From Alsobacter soli (GTDB lineage Bacteria; Pseudomonadota; Alphaproteobacteria; Rhizobiales; Beijerinckiaceae): DNA of 64,000 nucleotides. The stretch covers positions 98,103-162,102 of the forward strand of contig NZ_PVZS01000004.1 in assembly GCF_003004785.1 (NCBI RefSeq). Reading direction: 5' to 3'. Each line of letters starts with the position of its first letter. Position 1 is the first letter of the stretch. The translations under genes and the position numbers were made by a program. Shown in pieces: positions 39,582 through 48,988 of the stretch. The notes beneath the pieces were generated by a model. The model was not told where the DNA came from. It was given only the letters and a program-made list of their open reading frames with translations, and searched no databases.

Positions 39582-41123
39582 ATGCAGACGTTCTCCAGAC
39601 TGCGGCGCGCCGGGAGCGCGCTGTGCGTCCTGCTCGCACTCGGCGCATTCTCGCACGCTTCGCTTGCGTGGGCCCAGCAGGGACGCCCGCAGCGCGAGGA
39701 ATCCCAGCAGCAGGATCGTGGAGAGAAGGCTCGCGACGACGCCCGTAAGTTCCCGGCCGATTCGACCACGGAACACACGCTCGAGTTGCCCGGCCGGACC
39801 CTCAAGTTCACGGCCACGCTCGGGTCCATCCCGCTTTATGACGGCGAGGGCGGCCCGCTGCTGGCGGAAGTAGGCTTCATCGCGTTCCAGCAGGCCGGTG
39901 GCGATCCGGCCCGCCGCCCGGTCACTTTCGCGTTCAACGGCGGGCCGGGCGCGGCCTCGGCTTACCTGAACCTGGCGGCCGTGGGGCCATGGCGCGTGAA
40001 CCTGGAGAGCCCGGCCCCATCCGCGCCTGCGGTCGCGGCTCCGAATCCCGACACCTGGCTGGACTTCACGGACCTCGTGTTCATCGACCCGGTTGGCACG
40101 GGATACAGCTGGTCCACGGCGCGCGGCGACGATCTTCGCCGCCGGTTCTGGTCGGTGGACGCCGACATCCAGGGGCTGGCGACCGTGATCCGGAAGTGGG
40201 TGGAAAAGAACGGGCGGCAGGCCTCCCCCAAGGTGGTCCTGGGGGAAAGCTACGGCGGCTATCGGGCTCCCCGTCTCGCCCGCGAGTTGCAGACCGGCCA
40301 GGCGGTGGGGATCTCGGGCGTGGCCATGCTGTCGCCGGTGCTCGACTTCGCGTGGCGCTTCCAGCCGCGGCATTCGCCAATGCGATGGGTGACGGAACTG
40401 CCCTCCATGGCGGCGGCCAACATGGGCTCCCCTGATCCCCGCGCGCTCGAGGAGGTGGAGCGCTACGCCGCCGGCGAGTTCATGGCCGACCTGCTGAAGG
40501 GCCCCAACGACCAGGCAGCCGTTGACCGCATGACGCAGAAGGTCTCCTCGCTTACGGGCCTCGACGCCGAGCTCGTGCGCAAGCTGGCCGGCCGCGTCGA
40601 TATCGGCACCTTCGTGCGCGAACGCCAGCGAGGACGGCTCGCCAGCGTGTATGACGCCACCATCTCGGGCTACGACCCGCAGCCGTTCAGCCAAGGCGCG
40701 GGCCACGCGGACGACCCCGTCCTGGACGCCATGGAGGCGCCGCTCTCCGCCGCCGCCACAGCCCTCTACCGGCGCCTTGGCTGGAAGATCGACCGCCCCT
40801 ATCACCTCCTGAACCGGGAAGTCAGCAACCAATGGCAGTGGGGCGGACGGCGCAGCGCGCCCGAAGCGCTCGGCGCCCTGCGGGATGCGCTGGCGCTCGA
40901 TCCCAACCTGAAGGCCATCGTGGCCCATGGGGCGACGGACCTGGTGACCCCCTATTTCGAAAACAAGCTTCTGCTGGCTCAGCTGCCGAAGATGGGATCG
41001 CCCGACCGGCTGCGGCTGCTGGTCTATCCGGGCGGTCACATGTTCTATACGCGTGACGAGGCGCGCGGGGCTTTCCGGGCCGATGCGCAGCAGCTCTTCC
41101 GCTCCGCACAGCCCAGCCAGTGA
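39582..41123 (+). CDS. S10 family serine carboxypeptidase-like protein
   Basis: A 513-residue exported alpha/beta-hydrolase. Signal peptide about 1-31 (ALCVLLALGAFSHASLAWA). Motifs: TFAFNGGPGAASAYLNL (oxyanion region), FIDPVGTGYSWS, the nucleophile GESYGG (Ser223) and the late histidine in YPGGHMFYTR. This is the bacterial S10 group, larger in bacteria than expected from the yeast enzyme. It would trim C-terminal residues of peptides in the periplasm. Divergent from the L,D-transpeptidase. Confidence 0.9.
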   Translation: MQTFSRLRRAGSALCVLLALGAFSHASLAWAQQGRPQREESQQQDRGEKARDDARKFPADSTTEHTLELPGRTLKFTATLGSIPLYDGEGGPLLAEVGFIAFQQAGGDPARRPVTFAFNGGPGAASAYLNLAAVGPWRVNLESPAPSAPAVAAPNPDTWLDFTDLVFIDPVGTGYSWSTARGDDLRRRFWSVDADIQGLATVIRKWVEKNGRQASPKVVLGESYGGYRAPRLARELQTGQAVGISGVAMLSPVLDFAWRFQPRHSPMRWVTELPSMAAANMGSPDPRALEEVERYAAGEFMADLLKGPNDQAAVDRMTQKVSSLTGLDAELVRKLAGRVDIGTFVRERQRGRLASVYDATISGYDPQPFSQGAGHADDPVLDAMEAPLSAAATALYRRLGWKIDRPYHLLNREVSNQWQWGGRRSAPEALGALRDALALDPNLKAIVAHGATDLVTPYFENKLLLAQLPKMGSPDRLRLLVYPGGHMFYTRDEARGAFRADAQQLFRSAQPSQ

Positions 41124-41192
41124 GGGCGCCGCGTGTGTGGGCGCCTGCGCTCAGTCAGCGCTCAGTGCATGCCTGATATGAGTGCATATGCA

Positions 41193-41221
41193 TTGAAGGC
41201 AGACCTCGCGGCCCGCATATA
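41193..41221 (+). promoter_or_regulatory. Promoter candidate for the small RNA
   Basis: TTGAAG (41193-41198), 17 bases, CATATA (41216-41221), with transcription expected to begin near 41228. Confidence 0.45.
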
Positions 41222-41227
41222 GGGGGT

Positions 41228-41363
41228 GGTTCCGGTCGTGGTCTCCGCCTTCCCCTCCCGGCGTTGAGCCCACGTTGGACCGTTCCCCTCTGGACGGTTT
41301 TCGGGTTTCGATCCGGAACGACTCCAAAATGGCCGGGTGTCTCTGACGCCCGGCCTTTTTTTT
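41228..41363 (+). ncRNA. Candidate structured sRNA with CU-rich loops (cuckoo/AbcR-like)
   Basis: A roughly 135-base noncoding transcript is suggested by a promoter, internal structure and a strong terminator. GTTCCGG (41229-41235) can pair perfectly with CCGGAAC (41313-41319), closing a domain with two small hairpins: CGCC/GGCG with loop TTCCCCTCCC (41246-41263) and ACCGT/ACGGT with loop TCCCCTCTGG (41279-41298). Both loops expose anti-Shine-Dalgarno-like CU stretches, as in alphaproteobacterial cuckoo/alpha-r14 or AbcR RNAs. I cannot assign a family by alignment. It lies between the S10 gene and the convergent nagA. Confidence 0.45.
41331..41363 (+). terminator. Rho-independent terminator
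   Basis: Perfect 7-bp stem GGCCGGG/CCCGGCC (41331-41337, 41349-41355) followed by eight T. It is the strongest terminator of the window and its T run overlaps the nagA stop codon on the other strand. Confidence 0.85.
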
Positions 41364-42543
41364 ATGCGCTCGGGTCTCCAGGGCGAAAATCAGGCTGTCC
41401 AGCGATCCAGGTCCCGATCACGTCGAGGTTCTGGTCGAGAGCGACCAGGCTCGCCGTGTAGCCGGGCGCGATCCGGCCGAGCTCGTGGCCGAGGCCGAGG
41501 AAGGTTGCGGGTATTCGGGCCGCCATCGCCAGGGCGTGCTCGATTGGGACGGCCATGAGCGACACGGCGTTGCGGACCGCCTGGTCCATGGCGAGATGGG
41601 CGCCCGCGAGCGTGCCCTCGGCGGTCGTGAGACGCCCGTCCTGGAGCCGGACCTCGCGTCCCATCAGGACGAAGCGGTCCGCCTCGGCGCCCACCGAGCT
41701 CATGGCGTCGCTGACCAGCATCAGCCGCTCGGCCCCGCAAGCCGCGTAGGCCGTACGCAGGGCGACGGGATCCACGTGCAGGCCATCGGCGATGACGCCG
41801 ACGAACAAGCGCTTGTCGGCCATCGCAGCCCCGACGACGCCAGGGGCGCGGCCCTGCATCTGAGACATGGCGTTGAACAGGTGGGTGACGCCGGTGAGCC
41901 CCTCGTCAGCCGCCGCAAGGACCTGCGCCGCGCTGGCGTCGGAATGGCCGGCCGATACGCGAATTCCCGCCCTGGCCAGCGAGGCGACGAACCCAGCCGG
42001 AACGCTCTCGGGCGCGAGGGTGACCATGGACCGTCCGGCCCTCCCGAGGCTGAGCAAGGCTTCGATGTCCCCCTCCCCTGGCGTTCGGATGAAATCCTCC
42101 CTGTGCACGCCCTTGCGCGCGGTATTGATGAACGGTCCTTCGCAATGAACGCCAAGGACGCCCGGAATCTCCGCCACGGCGGCGGGAGCCGCCGCGACCA
42201 GGGCCCGCAGGCCCGCAGGCGCGTCCGTGATGAAGGTGGGCAGCAGGCCCGTGACGCCGAAGCGCCGGTGGGCGGCTGCGATGGCGCGCATGGAATCGAC
42301 AGTCGGGGCGTCGTTCAGAAGGACGCCGCCACCCCCGTTCACCTGCAAGTCAATGAAGCCGGGAGCCAGGGTGGCTCCTTCCGGAAGCTCCGCTCGCGGC
42401 AGGTCCGAAGGCACGTCAGCCGGGAGGCCGATGCCCTTGATCTTGCCGTCTTCAACCAGCACCGCCCCGGGCCCGCCGAGGACGAAGCCGTCGAAGATGC
42501 GGGACGCCAGGATGGCGAAGCGCGGGCCTCTGGAGGGCTCCAT
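41362..42543 (-). CDS. nagA: N-acetylglucosamine-6-phosphate deacetylase
   Basis: A 393-residue amidohydrolase converting GlcNAc-6-phosphate to glucosamine-6-phosphate. Metal and active-site regions: APGFIDLQVNGGGGVLLND, GVHCEGPFINTARKGVH (Glu ligand), VSAGHSDASAAQ (His), VTHLFNAMSQMQGRAPG (His) and the catalytic Asp in MLVSDAMSSVG. Full length. It is divergent from murQ, which makes its substrate from MurNAc-6-phosphate, so they form a cell-wall recycling unit. Its stop codon lies within the terminator T run of the convergent RNA. Confidence 0.95.
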   Translation of the reverse strand: MEPSRGPRFAILASRIFDGFVLGGPGAVLVEDGKIKGIGLPADVPSDLPRAELPEGATLAPGFIDLQVNGGGGVLLNDAPTVDSMRAIAAAHRRFGVTGLLPTFITDAPAGLRALVAAAPAAVAEIPGVLGVHCEGPFINTARKGVHREDFIRTPGEGDIEALLSLGRAGRSMVTLAPESVPAGFVASLARAGIRVSAGHSDASAAQVLAAADEGLTGVTHLFNAMSQMQGRAPGVVGAAMADKRLFVGVIADGLHVDPVALRTAYAACGAERLMLVSDAMSSVGAEADRFVLMGREVRLQDGRLTTAEGTLAGAHLAMDQAVRNAVSLMAVPIEHALAMAARIPATFLGLGHELGRIAPGYTASLVALDQNLDVIGTWIAGQPDFRPGDPSA

Positions 42544-42678
42544 TGGGACCTTTCGGGTGTCTCGTCGTTTTCTGATGGGAGCCGCCGTTGCGGCTACAAC
42601 ACTGACCTAACATAGGCGTGCGGGCCAGGGCCGGCCACAGTCCGGCAGTCCGGCCTCAACCGCCGAAGAGCGAGCAGC

Positions 42679-43584
42679 ATGGCCACGGAGGATGTCAGCG
42701 TACGCTATGTGGATCTCGACGACTGGCCGACCGCGGACGCCGTGGAGGCCATGTTCGAGGGCCAGCTTGCGGCCGTGGCGGCGGTGCGCCCCGCCCTGCG
42801 GTCGATCGCGCTCGCCGTTGAGGACGCCGCCCAGGCCCTTGGGAAAGGCGGACGCCTGATCTACGCCGGCGCGGGCACGTCGGGGCGCGTGGCCGTGCAG
42901 GACGGGGCGGAGCTGCCGCCCACCTTCGATTGGCCAGCCGAACGCCTGGTCTTCGCCATGGCGGGCGGGCCGGGCGCCCTCATGCGCAGCGCGGAAGGGG
43001 CGGAGGACGACGCCGCAGACGCGGTCGCCAAGGCGGACGCCGCCGCGATCGGCCCCAATGACGTGGTGGTCGGCCTCGCCGCCAGCGGGGCTACGCCCTA
43101 CACGGTCGCCTTCGTCCGGAGGGCGACGGCCCTGGGCGCTGTCACGGTCGGGATCGCCAACAACCCAGGCACGCCGCTGCTGGGAGCCGCGCGGCATCCC
43201 ATCCTGCTTGAGACCGGTGTCGAGGTGGTCGCCGGGTCCACCCGCATGAAGGCCGGCACGGCCCAGAAGGCCGCGCTGAACCTGTTCTCCACGGGTGTGA
43301 TGATCCGGCTCGGGCGGGTGTACCGCGGGTTGATGGTCCACATGCGGGCCCGCAACGTGAAGCTCCACCGACGCGCGGAGGCCATGGTGGCGGCCCTGGC
43401 GGGGTGCGACGAGAACATCGCCAGGGACGCGCTTCGCCAGGTCGACTGGGACGTGAAGCGGGCCACGCTGGTGGCGCAGGGCCTCGACGTCGACATGGCC
43501 GACGCCTTGCTGGACAGGGCCGGAGGCAGCCTCAGGCGCGCGCTCGCCGCCTTGGACGCTTCCGGCGAAGACGCTCCCGACTAA
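42679..43584 (+). CDS. murQ: N-acetylmuramic acid 6-phosphate etherase
   Basis: A 301-residue SIS-domain lyase that removes lactate from MurNAc-6-phosphate. Signature stretches: YAGAGTSGRVAVQDGAELPP, the SIS loop VGLAASGATPYTV, and GSTRMKAGTAQKAALNLFST, which is diagnostic of MurQ. Length normal. It precedes anmK by 93 bases, with a 7-bp hairpin GGGCAGG/CCTGCCC in the gap (43586-43615). NagA is divergent. Confidence 0.96.
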   Translation: MATEDVSVRYVDLDDWPTADAVEAMFEGQLAAVAAVRPALRSIALAVEDAAQALGKGGRLIYAGAGTSGRVAVQDGAELPPTFDWPAERLVFAMAGGPGALMRSAEGAEDDAADAVAKADAAAIGPNDVVVGLAASGATPYTVAFVRRATALGAVTVGIANNPGTPLLGAARHPILLETGVEVVAGSTRMKAGTAQKAALNLFSTGVMIRLGRVYRGLMVHMRARNVKLHRRAEAMVAALAGCDENIARDALRQVDWDVKRATLVAQGLDVDMADALLDRAGGSLRRALAALDASGEDAPD

Positions 43585-43677
43585 CGGGCAGGACGCGTGG
43601 CCCTGGCCCCTGCCCTGTGATAGCCATGGGCCGCGACGCCTTGGGCGAAAGTGCGTCGGCCAAAACAAGGAAACGTC

Positions 43678-44796
43678 ATGCCGGACGCCGAGTTGATCAC
43701 CGCCATCGGGGCCATCAGCGGCACCTCCATGGACGGAATCGACGTGTCGATCGTCAGCACGGACGGCGACGCTCGGGTCACCACGGGTCCCGGGCGGACT
43801 TACCCCTACTCCGAGGCGCTGCGGGCCGAGTTGCTCGCCCTGATCGCCGACCCGGTGCGGGCGGAAGGGGACGAGCTTGTCGAGATCGAAGCCGCCGTCA
43901 GCGACGCGCATGCGGGCGCGATCCAGCAATTCATGGCCGATTGCGGGATCGACCGGGACAGCGTCCGGGTGGTGGGGCTGCACGGGCAGACGGTCTACCA
44001 TCGGCCTGAGCGGCGCTTCACCCGGCAGTTGGGCGACGGGCAGCGTGTGGCTGCCACCCTCGGGATCGATGTCGTGAACCGCTTCCGCCACGCGGACATC
44101 GCGGCGGGCGGCGAAGGGGCGCCGCTCGTGCCCCTCTTCCACCGCGCCCTCGCGGCTGGGCTCGAGCAGCCCCTGATGGTGCTGAACCTCGGGGGCGTCG
44201 GCAACGTCACCTACATCGACGGCGACGCCGTGATCGCCTTCGACACCGGTCCGGCCTCGGCCCTGCTGGACGATTTCGTGCGGAAGCGGCTCGGGAAGCC
44301 CTATGACGAGGGCGGACGGCTCGCAGCTTCAGGGCAGGCCGACGCCACGATGGTGGCGGGCCTGATGAAGCACCCCTATTTCGACCGCCCCGCCCCGAAG
44401 TCGCTCGACCGCAACGATTTCCACGCCTGGGCCAAGGCCGTCCAGAGCCTGGGTGACGCCGAAGGCGCGGCGACGCTCGCGGAGTTCACCGCGGCCTCCG
44501 CCGCCGATGCGGTGCGGCACGTGCCGAAGCGGCCGCTCCGCTGGCTGGTCACGGGAGGCGGCAGGCTGAATGGGACATTCATGAACCTTCTGCGCCAGAA
44601 GCTCGGCGTCCCGGTGCAGCCGGTCGAGGCCGTGGGCTGGGACGGAGACTTTCTCGAGGCGCAATGCTTCGGCTACCTGGCGGTGAGGTCGATGCGCGGG
44701 CTGCCGATCAGCCTGCCGACCACGACGGGGGCGCCGGCCCCGATGACCGGGGGCGAGCTGTGGCGCGCGCCGTGCGAGACCGAAGGCGCACCGTAG
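43678..44796 (+). CDS. anmK: Anhydro-N-acetylmuramic acid kinase
   Basis: A 372-residue ASKHA-fold kinase that opens and phosphorylates 1,6-anhydroMurNAc to MurNAc-6-phosphate. ITAIGAISGTSMDGIDVSIV at the start, VVGLHGQTVYHRPERRFT, LNLGGVGNVTYID, AFDTGPASALLDDF and LVTGGGRLNGTFMNLLRQ are all typical. AAGGAA precedes the ATG at 43678. With MurQ and NagA it recycles the anhydro-sugars released by lytic transglycosylases such as those at 25354 and 56931. Confidence 0.95.
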   Translation: MPDAELITAIGAISGTSMDGIDVSIVSTDGDARVTTGPGRTYPYSEALRAELLALIADPVRAEGDELVEIEAAVSDAHAGAIQQFMADCGIDRDSVRVVGLHGQTVYHRPERRFTRQLGDGQRVAATLGIDVVNRFRHADIAAGGEGAPLVPLFHRALAAGLEQPLMVLNLGGVGNVTYIDGDAVIAFDTGPASALLDDFVRKRLGKPYDEGGRLAASGQADATMVAGLMKHPYFDRPAPKSLDRNDFHAWAKAVQSLGDAEGAATLAEFTAASAADAVRHVPKRPLRWLVTGGGRLNGTFMNLLRQKLGVPVQPVEAVGWDGDFLEAQCFGYLAVRSMRGLPISLPTTTGAPAPMTGGELWRAPCETEGAP

Positions 44797-45112
44797 CTAG
44801 CTCCCGCGCTCGAGTTTGGAATCAACGATCAATCGCACGTGAATCAGGCGATTTCCGCCGAAATGAAAGTCTTCTCGCCCCCAACAGGCCGAGTATATAA
44901 GCTAAAGAATCGCATCTCCGAAGCCGTTGATTCTGAATACGCCAAGCTCAATTTTGAACCGTTTGTAAGTAAATACTGTCGAGTCTGGCCGCGCGAGACC
45001 TTCCGCGCGGGCCTTTCGACTCTGTCGAAGCCACGATGACTCACGAGCGCGGAGAAGGTCTCCACCAAAGCCGCCCACCCCCGGGCGGCGGAACGATCCA
45101 GGGTGGGGCCCC
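44797..45112. other. Intergenic leader with long imperfect hairpin
   Basis: A 316-base gap. Bases 44,820-44,980 are clearly less GC-rich than the surroundings and probably hold the promoter of the next chemoreceptor, though I cannot fix its boxes. At 44979-45024 an imperfect long hairpin can form: outer arms GAGTC (44981) and GACTC (45018), inner GGCCGCGCG against CGCGCGGGCC. No ORF with a ribosome site is seen. Confidence 0.45.
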
Positions 45113-48073
45113 ATGTCCAGCGTATTGCGTGCGTTCTCGAAATTGTCCTTCAAGGTTCCCGCCATCGTGCTCACCGGCGCCGTGGTCAGCGCGGTCGCTG
45201 TCGGCGGGATGGCCTACGAGATCGCGCGGCGGTCGGCCGTGCAGCAGCTTGAGACGAGCCTGCAGGCCACCGTGCAGAACCGCGCGAGCGCGCTGGAGCG
45301 CTACATGCGGCAGGCCCAGACCAACCTGCGGCTCGTGTCAGAGACGCCGACGGTTTTCGAGGCGCTCAGCAACCTGGGCAACGACTACAAGTCGAAGGGC
45401 GCCGAAGCCGAGTCCCTGCTGCAGAAGCTCTATATCGACGAGAACCCGAACAAGGACGATCCGTCCAAGTACAAGGGCGAGCGGGACGAGACCAGCTACG
45501 GCTTCTACCACGAGAAGGTCCACACGATCATCGACCAGTATCGGCGGCAGTTCGAGTTCGCCGACGTCCTCATTCTGGATCCGAGCGGAAACGTCGTCTA
45601 CTCCGCGATGAAGAACCGCGACTTTGCGACCAATGTCGCCACGGGGCGGCTGAAGGACAGCCCGATGGGGCAGGCCTTCAAGCAAGCACTGCAAAAGGGG
45701 GCTGGCGGCGAGGTCGCGTTCGTCGACAACGAGCCGTACGCGCCGCTTAGCGGCCAGCCGACATCCGTGCTGGCGAAGGCGCTGGTGAGCGACTCGGGGA
45801 CCACGATGGGCGTGGTGGCGGCGACGTTGTCGCCCGCGGCCATGTCGCCGATCATCAACAAGAAGATGGGGGACACGGGACAGGTCTTCGCCGTCGGTCC
45901 GGACGGGCTCGCGCGCACGCAACTCGCGCTTCACAAGGAAGCGACGGCCGGCAAGCTGCGCTTCGAGCCCGCCACGGTGAAGACCGCGCTGGGCGGGACA
46001 GCCGCATCGACCCACGCTGCGGGAACGGGCGGCCAGGAGTCCGTCGTCATCGCGGTGCCGGCGAAGATCCTGGGGCAGACCTGGGCCGTGGTGGCCGAGC
46101 AGACCATGAGCGAGGTCGAGGCGCCGCTGGTCGCCATGGGCAAGCTCATCGCGATGGTGGGAGCGAGCATCCTGGCGGCCGTGGGGCTCGTCGGATGGCT
46201 CGCCTCGCGCACGATCTACCGGCCGATCAGCCTCCTGAAGGACGCGGTAGGCCGGCTGGTGAACGGCGAAACGGTCGAGCTCGGCGCAACCAGCCGGGCT
46301 GACGAGATCGGGGAATTGGCGCGGTCGCTGAAGCAGATCCACGAGGCTGGCCTCGCCTCGGCCCGCATCCGCTCGGCGCTCGACAGCTCGCCGGCCATGA
46401 TCATGATCGCCGACGACCAGGAGCGCATCGTCTACCTCAGCCGATCGCTGGACGCGTTCCTGCGCGGGCTCGAGCCGAGCTTCAAGGCAGGGCGGGCCGA
46501 CTGGTCCGTGGACGGCCTCATGGGCGCCCCGCTGTCGCTCGCCCGGGACAACCCGGCGATCGAGCGGTCCACCCTCGGCGAGGAGAACGGCTCGCAGCTC
46601 GTCCAGTACAAGATCGGCGGCCACACGCTGCGGCTCGCGCTGACGCCCATCCTGGGCGCCGACGGCGAGACCATCGGGCAGACCATCGAATGGCGTGACA
46701 TCACGGCCGAACTCGCCGTGCAGGCGGAGGTCGCCGCCATGGCCTCGGCCGCCGCTGCGGGCGATTTCACCAGGCGCGTGCCGCTGGAGGGCAAGACCGG
46801 CTTCATGCGCGACCTGTCGCAGGCCATGAACCAGATGAGCGCCGGCGTCGACGCCGCCACGACGGACCTCGCCGACGCTCTCGGCGCGCTCGCGAATGGG
46901 GACCTGACCCGCACGATCGGGGCGGAGTACCAGGGCCGGTTCGGCGAGTTGAAGGACCGGCTCAACGAGACCGTCGAGCGCCTCGCGGAAACTGTCGCGA
47001 CCATCCAGACCACCGCCGTGGACGTGGGCAGCGCGGCCCGCGAGATCAATTCCGGCGCGGACGACCTGTCCCGCCGCACCGAGGAGCAGGCGTCATCCCT
47101 GGAGGAGACCGCGGCGACCACGGAAGAGCTCGCCGCCTCCGTGAAGGCTTCGGCCCAGTCCTCCCGCCAGGCGCTTACGCTGGCCGAGGAAGCGATGGGC
47201 GTCGCCGAAACCGGCGGGCGCATCGTCACCGAGGCGGTGGAGGCGATGGCGCGCATCGAACAGGCCTCTCAGAAGATCAGCGATATCACCTCGGTGATCG
47301 ACGACATCGCGTTCCAGACCAACCTGCTGGCCCTGAATGCGGCCGTAGAGGCCGCGCGGGCCGGCGAAGCCGGCAAGGGTTTCGCGGTCGTGGCGTCGGA
47401 AGTCCGGACCCTGGCGCAGCGCTCCAGCGAGGCCGCCAAGGACATCACGGGGCTGATCAGCTCGTCCGGCCAGCAGGTGTCGCAAGGCGTGAAGCTCGTG
47501 CGCTCGGCCGGCGAGGCGCTCGGGAAAATCGTCAGCGCCTCGCAGAAGGTCGCCAACACGGTGGGGGATATCTCCAGCGCGGCCAGCGAGCAGGCCAACG
47601 GCATCGACGAGATGAGCCAGGCCGTCGCCCACATGGACGAAATGACCCAGCAGAATGCGGCCCTGGCTGAGCAGAGCGCGGCTTCCGCCTCGTCCCTGGC
47701 TGGCCAGATCGAGCGGCTCAACGAGATCGTGGCCACTTTCAGGACGGACCGGGTCGCGACGCTCAGCACAGCGACTCGACCGGCGGCCTCCAGGGCGCCC
47801 GCTGCAAAAGCGCCCGCCAAGGTTGCGACCGAGAGGCCGGCCAGCGAGCCCGAGCGGCTGCGCCGGCTGGCCCAGGAAGCCTTCTCGGGCGGCGACGACG
47901 CATTCGCCGACCGCCCCAGGCAGGAGAGCAAGGCCGCGAAGCGGATCGACCGCACGAAGCCCAAGGGCGTGGCTCCGTCACGCCCCGGGCCGGATGAAGC
48001 GGCCCCGCCCCGGAAGGCGGCGGTTGGCGCCTCACGCGGCGGCGGGCGCGACGCCGGCTGGGAGGAATTCTGA
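45113..48073 (+). CDS. Large methyl-accepting chemotaxis protein with Cache-type sensor
   Basis: A 986-residue receptor. Membrane helix about 15-37, a large periplasmic region about 40-340 with double-Cache character ([37 protein letters not shown]), second helix about 345-365 ([17 protein letters not shown]), HAMP, a PAS-like segment about 425-535, a second HAMP-like region, and the signalling tip [21 protein letters not shown] ~110-residue Ala/Pro-rich linker contains [17 protein letters not shown] and ends DAGWEEF. Cache domains in this class bind small molecules such as amino acids or carboxylates; ligand unknown. Confidence 0.94.
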   Translation: MSSVLRAFSKLSFKVPAIVLTGAVVSAVAVGGMAYEIARRSAVQQLETSLQATVQNRASALERYMRQAQTNLRLVSETPTVFEALSNLGNDYKSKGAEAESLLQKLYIDENPNKDDPSKYKGERDETSYGFYHEKVHTIIDQYRRQFEFADVLILDPSGNVVYSAMKNRDFATNVATGRLKDSPMGQAFKQALQKGAGGEVAFVDNEPYAPLSGQPTSVLAKALVSDSGTTMGVVAATLSPAAMSPIINKKMGDTGQVFAVGPDGLARTQLALHKEATAGKLRFEPATVKTALGGTAASTHAAGTGGQESVVIAVPAKILGQTWAVVAEQTMSEVEAPLVAMGKLIAMVGASILAAVGLVGWLASRTIYRPISLLKDAVGRLVNGETVELGATSRADEIGELARSLKQIHEAGLASARIRSALDSSPAMIMIADDQERIVYLSRSLDAFLRGLEPSFKAGRADWSVDGLMGAPLSLARDNPAIERSTLGEENGSQLVQYKIGGHTLRLALTPILGADGETIGQTIEWRDITAELAVQAEVAAMASAAAAGDFTRRVPLEGKTGFMRDLSQAMNQMSAGVDAATTDLADALGALANGDLTRTIGAEYQGRFGELKDRLNETVERLAETVATIQTTAVDVGSAAREINSGADDLSRRTEEQASSLEETAATTEELAASVKASAQSSRQALTLAEEAMGVAETGGRIVTEAVEAMARIEQASQKISDITSVIDDIAFQTNLLALNAAVEAARAGEAGKGFAVVASEVRTLAQRSSEAAKDITGLISSSGQQVSQGVKLVRSAGEALGKIVSASQKVANTVGDISSAASEQANGIDEMSQAVAHMDEMTQQNAALAEQSAASASSLAGQIERLNEIVATFRTDRVATLSTATRPAASRAPAAKAPAKVATERPASEPERLRRLAQEAFSGGDDAFADRPRQESKAAKRIDRTKPKGVAPSRPGPDEAAPPRKAAVGASRGGGRDAGWEEF

Positions 48074-48203
48074 GCCCGCGCGGCCGCGAAAGCCGCTCTC
48101 GCGTTCGCGGCCCCGTGATCGGCGGCCGCGAACCGACTTCGCCCTCGCACGTTGGGAAGCCGAACTCGGGCCGCCGGCCCGAGCCTGACTTGCGGAGACT
48201 TGC

Positions 48204-48578
48204 ATGACCAACACGATGAAGAAGGGCCTGCTCGCCCTCGGCGCCCTCACCCTCTCCACCGGCCTCGCCATGGCCCAGGCCTACCCGCAGATGGGCGCCG
48301 GCGCCGGCGGCGGCGTCCCGGGCACGACGGCCTATCCGGGCGGCCGCGCGGGCGGCATGTCGGCTGGCGGCGTCGCGGGCGGAACGGGGACCTCGACCCG
48401 CTTCCAGTCCAACGAGATGGACCTTGAGACTGGCTCGATCAGGCAGTCGCCGGTGACGATGCCCACCGATTCCAAGATGCAGTGGAAGTGGGAGCAGTGC
48501 GCCAAGCTGTACCCGACCTTCGACGCGGCTTCCGGCACGTTCGTCGGCGAGGACGGACTGCGGCACCTCTGCCAGTAA
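48204..48578 (+). CDS. BA14K-family exported protein
   Basis: A 124-residue secreted protein. Signal peptide about 1-24 (LLALGALTLSTGLAMA), then a Gly/Ala-rich low-complexity part about 28-65, and a C-terminal domain with CAKLYPTFDAASGTFVGEDG and a final HLC that fits the BA14K pattern (C-x-x-x-Y-x-T/S-F-D-x-x-T/S-G-T-F/Y-x-G-x-D-G-x-x-H-x-C). BA14K proteins are Rhizobiales envelope proteins, first known as a Brucella antigen with lectin-like traits. Two cysteines could form a disulfide. A 15-bp hairpin follows. Confidence 0.75.
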   Translation: MTNTMKKGLLALGALTLSTGLAMAQAYPQMGAGAGGGVPGTTAYPGGRAGGMSAGGVAGGTGTSTRFQSNEMDLETGSIRQSPVTMPTDSKMQWKWEQCAKLYPTFDAASGTFVGEDGLRHLCQ

Positions 48579-48590
48579 GCGTCCCAGTTC

Positions 48591-48626
48591 AAATCGCGCT
48601 TGGCCTCGTCGGGCCAAGCGCGATTT
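48591..48626 (+). terminator. 15-bp perfect hairpin after the BA14K gene
   Basis: Arms at 48591-48605 (AAATCGCGCTTGGCC) and 48612-48626 (GGCCAAGCGCGATTT), loop TCGTCG, 12 bases after the stop. Only three T close the stem, so it may terminate or stabilise the message end. Confidence 0.65.
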
Positions 48627-48988
48627 CGGTTAGTGAATTGTCGCCGCCATCATTGCGGCGATCGCCGCCAGAAGGCCTACGCACAAGAACGCCAGCCGCG
48701 TAATCGCCATCCGATGATGCGCCTGGGAGATCCGCCCGCCCCGCAGCGGCTGCTCCCGAAGGGTGTTTGCGATCCGCAAGCCCATTCCCCGTGCTGCCGT
48801 GAACGGCCCCGACCCCTTGCGTCCGCAACGAATCGCCCCCGGGCCGCTGCACAACTCTTGCGGGAATATTGCGACCTAGATCAAGCCATAACCCGTCCGC
48901 CCCACAGGCACGGCCGAAAAAGGGCGAGAGCGCGCCTTTCCGTACGTCAATCGTCCGCGATGGAACTTTTCGGACGCAGGGCCGGAAC
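48627..48988. other. Intergenic region, possible short membrane ORF on the minus strand
   Basis: About 360 bases without a convincing gene. On the minus strand 48710-48630 encodes a 26-residue hydrophobic helix (LAFLCVGLLAAIAAMMA), but there is no clear ribosome site, and upstream in-frame starts could lengthen it to about 50-74 residues. I rate it as doubtful. The rest shows nothing I can assign. Confidence 0.25.

Noticed and set aside
39294-41039. A 581-codon minus-strand frame antisense to the S10 peptidase
   Set aside because: The plus strand has a signal peptide and GESYGG; the antisense product is featureless.
41124-41330. 6S RNA, SRP RNA or a riboswitch in the nagA-side gap
   Set aside because: No match to the conserved cores I know; the next plus-strand gene is more than a kilobase away, so a riboswitch makes no sense. 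The sRNA reading fits better.
42607-44142. A 511-codon minus-strand frame antisense to murQ and anmK
   Set aside because: Crosses two real genes and has no domain.
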